From Paraflavitalea pollutisoli (lineage in GTDB: Bacteria > Bacteroidota > Bacteroidia > Chitinophagales > Chitinophagaceae): 64,000 bases of DNA. The stretch is taken from contig NZ_JARKMX010000004.1 of the NCBI RefSeq assembly GCF_029360705.1, positions 581,288 through 645,287 of the forward strand, in the 5' to 3' direction. Made by a program: the position numbers and the translations under genes. Positions 23,990 to 31,384 of this stretch are shown here, in pieces. Position 1 is the stretch's first letter, and every line of letters starts with the position of its first letter. The notes under the pieces were generated by a model. It did no database searches, was not told the DNA's origin, and was given only the letters and a program-made list of their open reading frames with translations.

Positions 23990-24394
23990 ATGTCAATTAT
24001 GTACGCTTTAAGAAACAAAGTTCAGTTGATCGGTCACCTGGGTAATATGCCTGAAATAAGGACTACAGAAAAGGGTAAAAAATGGGCGCGTATTTCTTTG
24101 GCGACACACGAGCGTTATAAAAATATGCTGGGTGAGAAGGTCACAGAAACGCAATGGCACCAATTGGTGGCCTGGGGTAAGGTGGCTGATATTGTCGAGA
24201 AGTTTCTGACGAAGGGCAAAGAGATTGCCATCGAGGGAAAACTGGTGAACCGGAGCTATACTGATAAAGAAGGCATCAAACGGTACACCACGGAGATATT
24301 GGTCAGCGAGCTGTTGCTGCTGGGCAGTGCCCGGCCAGGCGACTCGGAGCGGGCTGTACCTGCCGAGGTGCAGTTGATGGAGGTTACAGCCTGA
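23990..24394 (+). CDS. ssb: Single-stranded DNA-binding protein, short form
   Basis: 134 residues. The OB fold is clear: ALRNKVQLIGHLGNMPEIR, GKKWARISLATHERYKN, TQWHQLVAWGKVADIVEKF, KGKEIAIEGKLVNRSY and TTEILVSELLLL. It binds single-stranded DNA as a tetramer in replication and repair. The flexible tail is very short and ends in MEVTA; the acidic tip (D-D-D-I-P-F-like) that recruits partner proteins is missing. This suggests a secondary SSB used in recombination or on a mobile element rather than the main housekeeping copy. The start MSIMYALRNK could also be the ATG three codons on. A palindrome array lies 110 bases upstream. Confidence 0.9.
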   Translation: MSIMYALRNKVQLIGHLGNMPEIRTTEKGKKWARISLATHERYKNMLGEKVTETQWHQLVAWGKVADIVEKFLTKGKEIAIEGKLVNRSYTDKEGIKRYTTEILVSELLLLGSARPGDSERAVPAEVQLMEVTA

Positions 24395-24809
24395 TCAGTT
24401 ACTTGATAAATGTATTACTACGTGGCGGGGTTAGTTCCGGTGGCCATGGGTAGGTTGGGTGGTTGAGGCCTGATTAGTTAGCTCTTGGGTAATCAATTGA
24501 AGCCGACTGTATACTCCCCTTGTTGGTTTGTTTCATGGTTCAACATAGCGGCGCCAGGCGGCGCATCCGTACGCTTGAAAACTGGCAAAGTGCGCAACCG
24601 GTGCCCTGGGTAAAGGCAACACGGCTTGTGTACTTTGCTTTTTGATGTTGTTCAGCGGCAGATAAGGCTTGCGGGTTGGGCCCATGATCGATCCTGCCAT
24701 CACGCCTGGTCATTGTTTTGCCACGTTTCAAGGAGAGATCAGGCGTACATGAATGGCTTGATTTGCCGGAGATCATTGACTATTCTATTTTTAATTAAAC
24801 TTTTTGCTG
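24395..24809. other. Gene-free stretch between ssb and the 24810 gene
   Basis: No convincing gene. Two imperfect copies of a GCCTGAT(C/T)AGTTA word (24389 and 24467) were seen; they are probably incidental. AT-rich ATTTTTAATTAAAC precedes the next start and may belong to its promoter. Confidence 0.4.
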
Positions 24810-26234
24810 ATGCGTTTGAGCAAGCTATTTATAGGCGGGTTTCTTTTTCTGGGGTTGTTGATCGCCGGGTTCATCCTGTTACTCAGGAGTTGCCTGGCCC
24901 AGTTTGACGAACGTTTTGCACTGGCGCCCGTATTGTATTTCGAGCGGGATGGCCGTAGTGTATTGTTTAGCCTGGTGCAATATGATGAAACGAATAATTA
25001 TTCGCGGAATGGTGGCATGGTCAATAAATCGGTCACCACCAGCTACCTGGTACAACAGCAGGATGGCGTAACAGGTGCGCGGCAGGCAATGCGGGAAATA
25101 AAAGAACACCGTGATATTAAGAATTTCCCGGTGGATGTGCTGGGTGCGTCGGGGCAATTGGCCTGGGTATTTATGGGTGAATTGATGGCTTTCGATCCCT
25201 TTACGCTGAAGGTAAAAGCCGATGTATCGATACTGGAGCGCAGTAACCCATCGCTGAAAGGAAAGTTTCCCGCCGAGCGGCGGTACTATCAATTTGATCC
25301 GGCTGATGGGCAGCTCTATTTTACAGCCAGTGATGGCTCGAAATGGCAATTGAATACCACAACGCTGGCGGCAGTTGCCAGTGACCGTGATCCCGATAAA
25401 AACGCTTTTACTGCAGCCAAAGAGTCGGTAGAGCAAGCGATCGTATTGAATCGCGGCCAGCAGGATTCGCTGTATAAAAACGAATACCCTGGCAAATTAT
25501 ATAGCCAGGGTAAGATCAGCGCGTCGGAATACCAGCGTCGCCAGATAGCTTTTGCGGCCCATCAAAAAGCGCTTTACCGGGAACGGGATAGCCTGTACCA
25601 GGTGCAATCGGTGCTGCGCACCGAGGAGTCGCAGTCGAGGCAACTGGAGTCGGCCATTGCGTCTCTGCAACGATCGCACCCTTCTTTTTCGCAGATCAAG
25701 GTGAACCAGGACACCATCGACGGACGATGGATGGGATTATATGATCGTGAGGAGTTTGAGCAATTGTATGACCGGGTGGCGTGGCGACCGGCGTATGAAG
25801 AGGCGGCACGCCGACAGTTGTATGTGGGAGAATGGTCGACGGGGCGGAATGGCGACTTGCTGATTGATAAAGAGAAGGCACGTGTACAGGTGCCTGATGT
25901 CTATTTCCTGGAGGCTGGTTTTCTGGTCGACAAAAAGACGGCATTGCCCATCCGGTTATCCGGACCTGCGGGTTACCTGGTAATACACAAGGATAAGATC
26001 GGTCGCGAAGGGTTGATCCAGGTGACGCGGATTGGGCTGGATGGGAAGGCGATCTGGAAATTATCTTCGGGGCTTGCTGATTGGGTAGATTGGCTCTACA
26101 CGGGCCGGCAATTATTTCTCCTGGGCGTGAGTAATCCGGAGCTGTCGGGCACGCAGGCGAATCTGTTGCAGGTGGTCGATCTGGCGACCGGCAAGGTGAG
26201 TAGTTATGATTACTTCGAGGATCGGGGGAAATAG
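24810..26234 (+). CDS. Membrane-anchored protein of unknown function (PA2928-like)
   Basis: 474 residues from the ATG at 24810 (TTG at 24804 is an unlikely start). Residues 5-27 (KLFIGGFLFLGLLIAGFILL) are a membrane anchor with the bulk in the periplasm. The body has several strong signatures: YDETNNYSRNGGMVNKSV, REIKEHRDIKNFPVDVLG, AWVFMGELMAFDPFTLK and KGKFPAERRYYQF. They recall the PA2928 family as I remember it, whose function is unknown. A Gln/Lys-rich helical stretch lies at about 195-305. It is convergent with the acetyltransferase gene, 8 bases apart. No catalytic residues are evident. Confidence 0.6.
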   Translation: MRLSKLFIGGFLFLGLLIAGFILLLRSCLAQFDERFALAPVLYFERDGRSVLFSLVQYDETNNYSRNGGMVNKSVTTSYLVQQQDGVTGARQAMREIKEHRDIKNFPVDVLGASGQLAWVFMGELMAFDPFTLKVKADVSILERSNPSLKGKFPAERRYYQFDPADGQLYFTASDGSKWQLNTTTLAAVASDRDPDKNAFTAAKESVEQAIVLNRGQQDSLYKNEYPGKLYSQGKISASEYQRRQIAFAAHQKALYRERDSLYQVQSVLRTEESQSRQLESAIASLQRSHPSFSQIKVNQDTIDGRWMGLYDREEFEQLYDRVAWRPAYEEAARRQLYVGEWSTGRNGDLLIDKEKARVQVPDVYFLEAGFLVDKKTALPIRLSGPAGYLVIHKDKIGREGLIQVTRIGLDGKAIWKLSSGLADWVDWLYTGRQLFLLGVSNPELSGTQANLLQVVDLATGKVSSYDYFEDRGK

Positions 26235-26242
26235 ATTGGCAT

Positions 26243-26761
26243 TTATAGTTCTTTCTTCATCAGCCAATCCGTTTGCGGGTCATCTCCGAGGGCGAAGATA
26301 TGGTCGTCGAATTTGGTAAAGCCCCATTTGGTATAGAAGTCGATGGCGCGTTGGTTGTGTTCCCATACGCCCAGCCAGATGATTTGCATGCCCAGTTTGC
26401 GGGCCACTTCGATGCAATGTTCGATCAGGATACTACCCACTCCCCTGCCGATCATTTTGCTGATGGTATAAATGCGGGCGATTTCGATGGAAGGCGCTTC
26501 GCCAAGGGCGGTTGGGTTGGGCGATTCGCGCAGGCGTGTATAACCGACCACTTCGCCTTCGATTTCGGCCAATAAAAAAATGCTATTGGGATCGTATAAC
26601 TCTGCCATCAGCTTTTCCCGGGAGAACTGATCGTTCATGAATTTCTCCATGTTCTCCGGAGTATTGTCGGCAGCAAAGGTTTCATAAAAAGTAGCACGGC
26701 TGATATCGGCAACAAGGGCCGCATCAGCCGTAGACGCTAATCTTATGGTAACGGTACTCAT
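26243..26761 (-). CDS. GNAT-family N-acetyltransferase
   Basis: 172 residues from the ATG at 26761. GNAT enzymes move an acetyl group from acetyl-CoA to an amine. The fold is shown by SIFLLAEIEGEVVGYTRLR (strands 3-4), the acetyl-CoA pyrophosphate loop KMIGRGVGSILIEHC (Q/R-x-x-G-x-G/A), and IIWLGVWEHNQRAIDFYTKWGF. Its ATG overlaps the thiolase stop as ATGA, so the two are translationally coupled; an ATG at 26803 would lie inside the thiolase frame and is not used. The acetyl acceptor is unknown. Confidence 0.9.
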   Translation of the reverse strand: MSTVTIRLASTADAALVADISRATFYETFAADNTPENMEKFMNDQFSREKLMAELYDPNSIFLLAEIEGEVVGYTRLRESPNPTALGEAPSIEIARIYTISKMIGRGVGSILIEHCIEVARKLGMQIIWLGVWEHNQRAIDFYTKWGFTKFDDHIFALGDDPQTDWLMKKEL

Positions 26762-27939
26762 AGACTGATGACCATGGCGCTGGCTCCTCCGCCACCGTTG
26801 CAAATACCGGCAGCTCCATATTTTCCGTTGTTTTGTTGCAGGATATTGATCAGCGTAACGATGATACGGGCACCACTGGCTCCCAATGGGTGGCCGATAC
26901 TCACCGCGCCGCCGTGGGCATTCACTTTCGCAGGGTCGAGTTTCATGCGGCGCGTATTTTCGATACCCACTACGGAAAACGCTTCATTGAGTTCGAAATA
27001 ATCGATCTGGTCGATCGAAAGACCTGCCTTGGCTACCGCTTTGGGCAGGGCTATCGCCGGTGTAGTGGTGAACCACTCGGGCGCCTGTTCGGCATCTGCA
27101 TACGATACCACTTTCGCAATTGGTTTCAGGCCAAGTTCATCCGCCTTCTCTTTGCTCATGAGTACGAGTGCCGCGGCGCCGTCATTCATGGTGGAAGCAT
27201 TGGCAGCTGTAACGGTGCCGTCCTTCTGGAAGGCAGGCTTCAACTCGGGGATCTTATCAAACTTAACGTTGAAAGGTTCTTCGTCTTTGGCAAAAAGTAT
27301 GGGATCGCCTTTGCGTTGGGGGATCGAAACGGGAACGATTTCGTCATCGAACTTACTGCCTGCCCAAGCAGCCTGGCTGCGCTTGTAACTTTCGATGGCA
27401 AATGCGTCCTGGTCCTCGCGGCTGATGCCACATTCCTTCGCACACAGCTCGGCAGCATTGCCCATGGCCTTGCCGTCGTACACATCGGTGAGACCGTCTT
27501 TAGCCAATCCATCGATGAGGTTGGTATTGCCGTATTTGTTGCCCCAGCGTAGCTGATCAACATAAAAAGGCACATTGCTCATGCTTTCCATACCACCAGC
27601 TACGACAATATCGGCGTCGCCAAGCGCAATACTTTGTGCTGCCTGGGCGATGGCTTTCATACCGCTGGCGCATACTTTATTGACCGTCGTGCAATTCACT
27701 TCATTGGGCAGACCAGCGAATTTCGCGGCCTGGCGGGCGGGTGCCTGGCCGAGGTTGGCCTGTATCACACAGCCCATGAGTACGTCCTGAACCTGTTCGG
27801 GTTTGATGCCTGCTTTTTCTACTGCACCTTTGATGGCAATGGCGCCCAGTTGGGTGGCGCTGAAGTCTTTCAGCGCACCGCCAAAACTGCCGAGGGGGGT
27901 ACGGACGGCGGATATAATATAGACCTCACGTTTATTCAT
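26758..27939 (-). CDS. Acetyl-CoA C-acyltransferase (thiolase)
   Basis: 393 residues, the normal length. The enzyme condenses two acetyl-CoA to acetoacetyl-CoA or cleaves 3-ketoacyl-CoA. Catalytic Cys90 is in VNKVCASGMKA; the His is in HGGAVSIGHPLGASGA; the second Cys in CNGGGGASAM; and the active-site N-E-A-F is in YFELNEAFSV. Biosynthetic acetoacetyl-CoA thiolases share these, so the direction cannot be set. It is the first gene of a two-gene unit with the acetyltransferase downstream. Confidence 0.96.
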   Translation of the reverse strand: MNKREVYIISAVRTPLGSFGGALKDFSATQLGAIAIKGAVEKAGIKPEQVQDVLMGCVIQANLGQAPARQAAKFAGLPNEVNCTTVNKVCASGMKAIAQAAQSIALGDADIVVAGGMESMSNVPFYVDQLRWGNKYGNTNLIDGLAKDGLTDVYDGKAMGNAAELCAKECGISREDQDAFAIESYKRSQAAWAGSKFDDEIVPVSIPQRKGDPILFAKDEEPFNVKFDKIPELKPAFQKDGTVTAANASTMNDGAAALVLMSKEKADELGLKPIAKVVSYADAEQAPEWFTTTPAIALPKAVAKAGLSIDQIDYFELNEAFSVVGIENTRRMKLDPAKVNAHGGAVSIGHPLGASGARIIVTLINILQQNNGKYGAAGICNGGGGASAMVISL

Positions 27940-28150
27940 ACAGCTGATCTTTAATGGATTATGGCTTTAGTGCTAAATTTGGGTTCGTAAAGATAACGAT
28001 TGTTAGTTTGATTTGGAAGTGGGGTATGCTTGATTGGGAAAGCAGCCTCAATAATTATGCTTGGTTAGCTGTGCGATCATAGTGTTTCGGGAACTTTGCG
28101 GAGTTTCCTGTAGGCGACGTATATCAGGGCAAATCGATATACGGGCAAAA

Positions 28151-28175
28151 GAAAACCCGCATGGTCGATGCGGGT
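28151..28175 (-). terminator. Second minus-strand hairpin terminator
   Basis: Stem ACCCGCAT / ATGCGGGT (28155-28162 and 28168-28175), then TTTTCTTTTG on the minus strand. It may back up the terminator at 28311, or end a short RNA that I cannot identify. Confidence 0.65.
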
Positions 28176-28310
28176 CGATATGCTGTTGCAGTTGCTATTT
28201 TTCCTGTCCAAATTCATTCATTGCCAGTTTTGGTATAGCAATGAACGTAATCCCTACCCGATGGATTTACAACAGAAAACTCCCTGTTTTAGCTCATTCC
28301 TTTCGACTAA

Positions 28311-28342
28311 TCAAAAAAGCTGACCACTTGCGTGATCAGCTT
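28311..28342 (-). terminator. Terminator of the SRPBCC gene
   Basis: AAGCTGACCAC / GTGATCAGCTT (28317-28327 and 28332-28342, one mismatch), followed on the minus strand by TTTT and a T-rich run. 29 bases past the stop. Confidence 0.8.
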
Positions 28343-28370
28343 CTACTCATAGCGTACGGATTGAAGATAG

Positions 28371-29108
28371 CTATCTGGTGGTCAGTTCATATTCGGCAGG
28401 CGTGATGCCTTCAATGTATTCCTTAAACTGTTTGATGTCGTTTGATACGATGCGCGCGAAGGCGGGATTCAACAACTTCGCCAGTACCACACCGATATCG
28501 CCCGCAGGTGGACGATAGGTGATCACCACGCGCACCTCCGTACCATCGTCGTAATCGCGAAACTCTACTTTCCCCGCATTCTCGATGGCCGACCCGGCAA
28601 TCGACTGCCAGCCGATCAGGACTCCGTATTCATCTTTTACGATCTCTGCATTCCAGCGTACACGGCCCAGGTTAGCGGGCACGATCGCTTCCCAACGCGA
28701 GTGCACCGGATCTACCTCCCTTACTTTCGCCAGGTGGTGCATGAATGATGGCAGGTTTTCGAGGTTACGCCAGAAGCGGTATACCTCATGTCTCGGTTTA
28801 TTGACAACGATCGTCTCCCGTACGTTGATCGCCGGTGTCCGGTGTACATTATTCGTTTTTCCCATCGCTGCATAGGCCGGACAGCTACCCGATGCACCTC
28901 TGTACAACAGGAAACCACCGATCACACTCTGCATAAAACTTCTGACAGGATGTTTGGTAAAATTGCGGACCCCACTTCCAATGAGTGCCACGCCGGTCGT
29001 TGCCGACAACAGCCTTTCGGGCCAGCCGACATTGATCACATTATTGGTTTTTATATTGGGCAAAACCGGATCGTCCATCCAGCTTTCCATTGCATCATAG
29101 TCTTGCAT
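28371..29108 (-). CDS. DUF2892 membrane domain fused to an SRPBCC/cyclase domain
   Basis: 245 residues. Residues 27-80 (NVGWPERLLSATTGVALIGSG, then QSVIGGFLLYRGASGSCPAY) are a YgaP-like DUF2892 two-helix membrane hairpin. From about 95 on is a START-like SRPBCC domain (RETIVVNKPRHEVYRFWRNL, LPSFMHHLAKVREV, EVRVVITYRPPAGD) with a hydrophobic cavity for lipids or aromatic ligands. The combination is found in proteins annotated as polyketide cyclase/dehydrase and coenzyme-Q-binding-like proteins, but no activity is known for this type. The start at 29108 is the first ATG. It stands alone with its own terminators. Confidence 0.85.
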   Translation of the reverse strand: MQDYDAMESWMDDPVLPNIKTNNVINVGWPERLLSATTGVALIGSGVRNFTKHPVRSFMQSVIGGFLLYRGASGSCPAYAAMGKTNNVHRTPAINVRETIVVNKPRHEVYRFWRNLENLPSFMHHLAKVREVDPVHSRWEAIVPANLGRVRWNAEIVKDEYGVLIGWQSIAGSAIENAGKVEFRDYDDGTEVRVVITYRPPAGDIGVVLAKLLNPAFARIVSNDIKQFKEYIEGITPAEYELTTR

Positions 29109-29240
29109 AGTCCTTGTTTTAGTGATTGACTACCAAAATCCTGCCTCTGCTCCCGTATGCCGTCGCTAGATCGTTGTGTGGAAGATGGGCAACAATTTCC
29201 CGATTTCAGCAAGCCAGTTTGTTTCGGTATATTTAGATGG

Positions 29241-29402
29241 ATGAAAATCAACAAAGCCTGGCACGAACAACACCGCATGCCTAAAAATCCCAGCTTTGAG
29301 CAACGGGTTAAATGGCACCTGGGGCACCAGCAACATTGTTCCTGCCGGCCCATCCCAGCTAAACTGGCGGAGGAAATGAAGAAAAAAGGTATCAAATCCT
29401 GA
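29241..29402 (+). CDS. Conserved short protein (53 aa)
   Basis: 53 residues from the ATG at 29241. The sequence KINKAWHEQHRMPKNPSFEQ, followed by WHLGHQQHCSCRPIPAKLAE, resembles a small Bacteroidota hypothetical protein that I recall from other genomes. It has a W-H-x-x-H-x-M-P-K-N-P start and a C-x-C-R-x-I-P motif. His and Cys residues (two Cys, five His) would allow metal binding. An upstream ATG at 29157 would add 28 residues unlike this family. Function unknown. Confidence 0.65.
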   Translation: MKINKAWHEQHRMPKNPSFEQRVKWHLGHQQHCSCRPIPAKLAEEMKKKGIKS

Positions 29403-29486
29403 TTGGATTATGGAATTTTACCCGGTTTGCATCTATACCCTCCGGGGAAGTATAGCCGGTGACATTCAAAACTTTCAAAGACCGAT

Positions 29487-30515
29487 ATGCAGCGTTATCT
29501 ACTGTTTGGTTTGCTTTTAATGGGTTCCTTCGCGAATGGTCAGTCTGGCCGTGCGTCTGCTGCCGGCATGACGACTACCCTGCTTTCCGGGCAAGACAGT
29601 GCCCTGCAGCTTTTCGAACAGGCACTCACCTACATTCAACGCAATCCCTTCAAAAAAGAACTGGCCTGGGACTCGCTCGTCTGCAATGCCCGGGAACAAT
29701 TGTCGGATGCCAGCACGGTACGCGACGCTTATGCCGCGATCAACCAATGCCTGCAACAGGTGCGCGGTGGACATAGTTTCCTGATGCCCGCCAAACGCGC
29801 GGCCTTGTACCACAACGATACCACTTCGCTCAAACGCTCATCTGCCCTGCACGAAGTGATGGGTACCATTACGGCCCGTCTCGAAGACGGCAATATCGGC
29901 TACCTCGAAGTGCCCTGGATCAGTACTACCGACAAAGCCATTTGTACACGCATCGCCGATAGCCTGCAAACGCTCATTGGTCAGCTGGCCGACCGCGGCG
30001 CTACCCGCTGGGTAATAGACCTACGTCGTAATTCGGGCGGTAATTGCTGGCCCATGCTGGCAGGTATGGGACCGCTGCTGGGTGACGGCGTTTGCGGATT
30101 TTTTGTACGCAGTGGTAAAGCAACAGGATTTAAGTATGAAGCGGGCGCCGCACTCTATGGTACCAACCTGATGTGCCGGGTGAGTCAGCCCATCGCTTTG
30201 ACCGCCGTACAGCGCAAACAGATCGTCGTCCTGACCGGCCCCAAAACGTCGAGCTCAGGCGAAATTCTTGCCCTCGCGTTTAAAGGAATGCCCAACGCCA
30301 AACACATCGGAGAACCCACTGCGGGTTTTACTACTGCCAATACCACCTATAGCCTGCTGGATGGCTCCACCCTGGTGATGTCGATTAGCCAGGAGGCCGA
30401 TCGCACAGGCCGCATTTATGAGGGGAAGATCGCTCCCGATGAATTGGTGCGCGCCGGCAATCCGTCGGAAGATACCGTCAAGGGGCGCGCCCTCATGTGG
30501 CTCCAGAGTCTGTAG
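29487..30515 (+). CDS. S41-family serine peptidase, exported
   Basis: 342 residues with a signal peptide (MQRYLLFGLLLMGSFANG). S41 peptidases of the CtpA/tricorn type cut proteins with a Ser-Lys pair. WVIDLRRNSGGNCWPML (175-191) and VLTGPKTSSSGEILALAFKG (249-267) hold the active-site Ser (256 or 257), and IGEPTAGFTTANTTYSL gives the last conserved strand. No PDZ domain is seen, so it is a short form. The catalytic Lys is expected near the GEPTAG region but is not obvious, so activity is not certain. No partner gene is evident. Confidence 0.88.
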   Translation: MQRYLLFGLLLMGSFANGQSGRASAAGMTTTLLSGQDSALQLFEQALTYIQRNPFKKELAWDSLVCNAREQLSDASTVRDAYAAINQCLQQVRGGHSFLMPAKRAALYHNDTTSLKRSSALHEVMGTITARLEDGNIGYLEVPWISTTDKAICTRIADSLQTLIGQLADRGATRWVIDLRRNSGGNCWPMLAGMGPLLGDGVCGFFVRSGKATGFKYEAGAALYGTNLMCRVSQPIALTAVQRKQIVVLTGPKTSSSGEILALAFKGMPNAKHIGEPTAGFTTANTTYSLLDGSTLVMSISQEADRTGRIYEGKIAPDELVRAGNPSEDTVKGRALMWLQSL

Positions 30516-30623
30516 GCATCCCATAGTTGCTCCGTCCGGTGCCTTGGCAGGCACGCGGGGGCCTGCAAAACCGGTCGATCCAGACCGCTGTTTTATTCGT
30601 ACCTTATGGTAAAATCTTTCCAT

Positions 30624-30890
30624 ATGGCACAAAGCAGGCACCGGCACAAACATGGGCATCACCATGCACATCCCCACCCTCCTTCAAACCATCAGGTTCG
30701 TCGTCAGGCTGCACGCGGCAAGGGTTCACGGATCATGATGATCTTCCTCGGTACATTGGGTGTTTTTGTAGCTTATATTTCTGCAGGGCCCGAGCTGCTA
30801 TGGCTCATCGCAGGTGCACTGTTGGGCGTGGTAGGCGGCTATTTTGTGGGAAGAAGTATGGACCGGGCAACCAGGGCGGCTACCAAATAA
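30624..30890 (+). CDS. His-rich small membrane protein
   Basis: About 88 residues from the ATG at 30624 (or 94 from 30606). The N-terminus has a dense His run (SRHRHKHGHHHAHPHPP) and then a basic stretch. Two transmembrane helices follow at about 38-55 (MMIFLGTLGVFVAYISAG) and 60-77 (LLWLIAGALLGVVGGYFVG). The His run would bind metal ions such as Zn, Ni or Cu. It lies near a P-type ATPase gene, but separated by another gene and a terminator, so a link in metal handling is only a guess. Family not recognised. Confidence 0.7.
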   Translation: MAQSRHRHKHGHHHAHPHPPSNHQVRRQAARGKGSRIMMIFLGTLGVFVAYISAGPELLWLIAGALLGVVGGYFVGRSMDRATRAATK

Positions 30891-30922
30891 AAAAAGTGAC
30901 ACCCCCTTCACAAGGTATCACT
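30886..30922 (-). terminator. Terminator of the 84-aa gene
   Basis: AGTGACACC / GGTATCACT (30895-30903 and 30914-30922, one mismatch), followed on the minus strand by TTTTTTTATTTGG. Confidence 0.7.
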
Positions 30923-30953
30923 CAAACATTAACAAAGCAGGGCAAGCAAACGT

Positions 30954-31208
30954 TTAGTTATCTAATGCCGAGAAGAAGAAACCTTCTTCACTCAGTACAT
31001 GTTCATTGGGTATAAAGCGCAACAACGATTCCCGCACCATGTCCTCGGCAGCCTGCTGGTAGCGGGTGCCTACTTCCGGTGTCTTCAAAGCGAATTTCCA
31101 GCTTTGTATCTTCAGAATTGCAATCTTACTCGCATGGATGGTATGATTTTCCATCAGCTTGAATTTCTCGGCCAGGTAATCCTGGTCATTCTGGATATTG
31201 GGGTTCAT
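30954..31208 (-). CDS. Small cytosolic protein of unknown function (84 aa)
   Basis: 84 residues, mainly helical (DQDYLAEKFKLMENHTIHAS, RYQQAAEDMVRESLLRFIPN), charged, with no signal or membrane segment. It has its own terminator at 30886. No family is recognised. It diverges from the P-type ATPase gene. Confidence 0.6.
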   Translation of the reverse strand: MNPNIQNDQDYLAEKFKLMENHTIHASKIAILKIQSWKFALKTPEVGTRYQQAAEDMVRESLLRFIPNEHVLSEEGFFFSALDN

Positions 31209-31307
31209 AGGGGATAATTGCTTTTAGTCAATAGACTTGTGTTTAATTAACGATGGGGTAATTCGGAAATTGTGTTGTTCTACAAGAAATTTACGATGCA
31301 GAAACCA

Positions 31308-31340
31308 CCCGCCATCATAGCAGGTTTCCGCGGCTTTTTT
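31308..31340 (+). promoter_or_regulatory. Terminator-like hairpin in the leader of the P-type ATPase gene
   Basis: GCAGAAACC / GGTTTCCGC (31308-31316 and 31323-31331, one mismatch) is followed by GGC and six T, 45 bases before the ATPase start. No plus-strand gene ends just upstream, so it looks like an attenuator in a leader rather than a gene terminator. No competing antiterminator stem was worked out. Confidence 0.35.
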
Positions 31341-31384
31341 ACATAGGCAGGCATTGTATTTATTGTTATCAGTAACCCATTCAT

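Larger units (their letters stand above)
27940..28370. other. Gene-free stretch between the thiolase and SRPBCC genes
   Basis: It holds the terminators at 28151-28175 and 28311-28342, both facing the minus strand, and the thiolase promoter region near 27940-28000. I looked for a small minus-strand gene between the two terminators and saw none longer than 8 codons. Confidence 0.5.

Noticed and set aside
28061..28405. 114-codon frame after the thiolase gene
   Set aside because: Cys/Ile-rich with no family character and crossing two minus-strand terminators.
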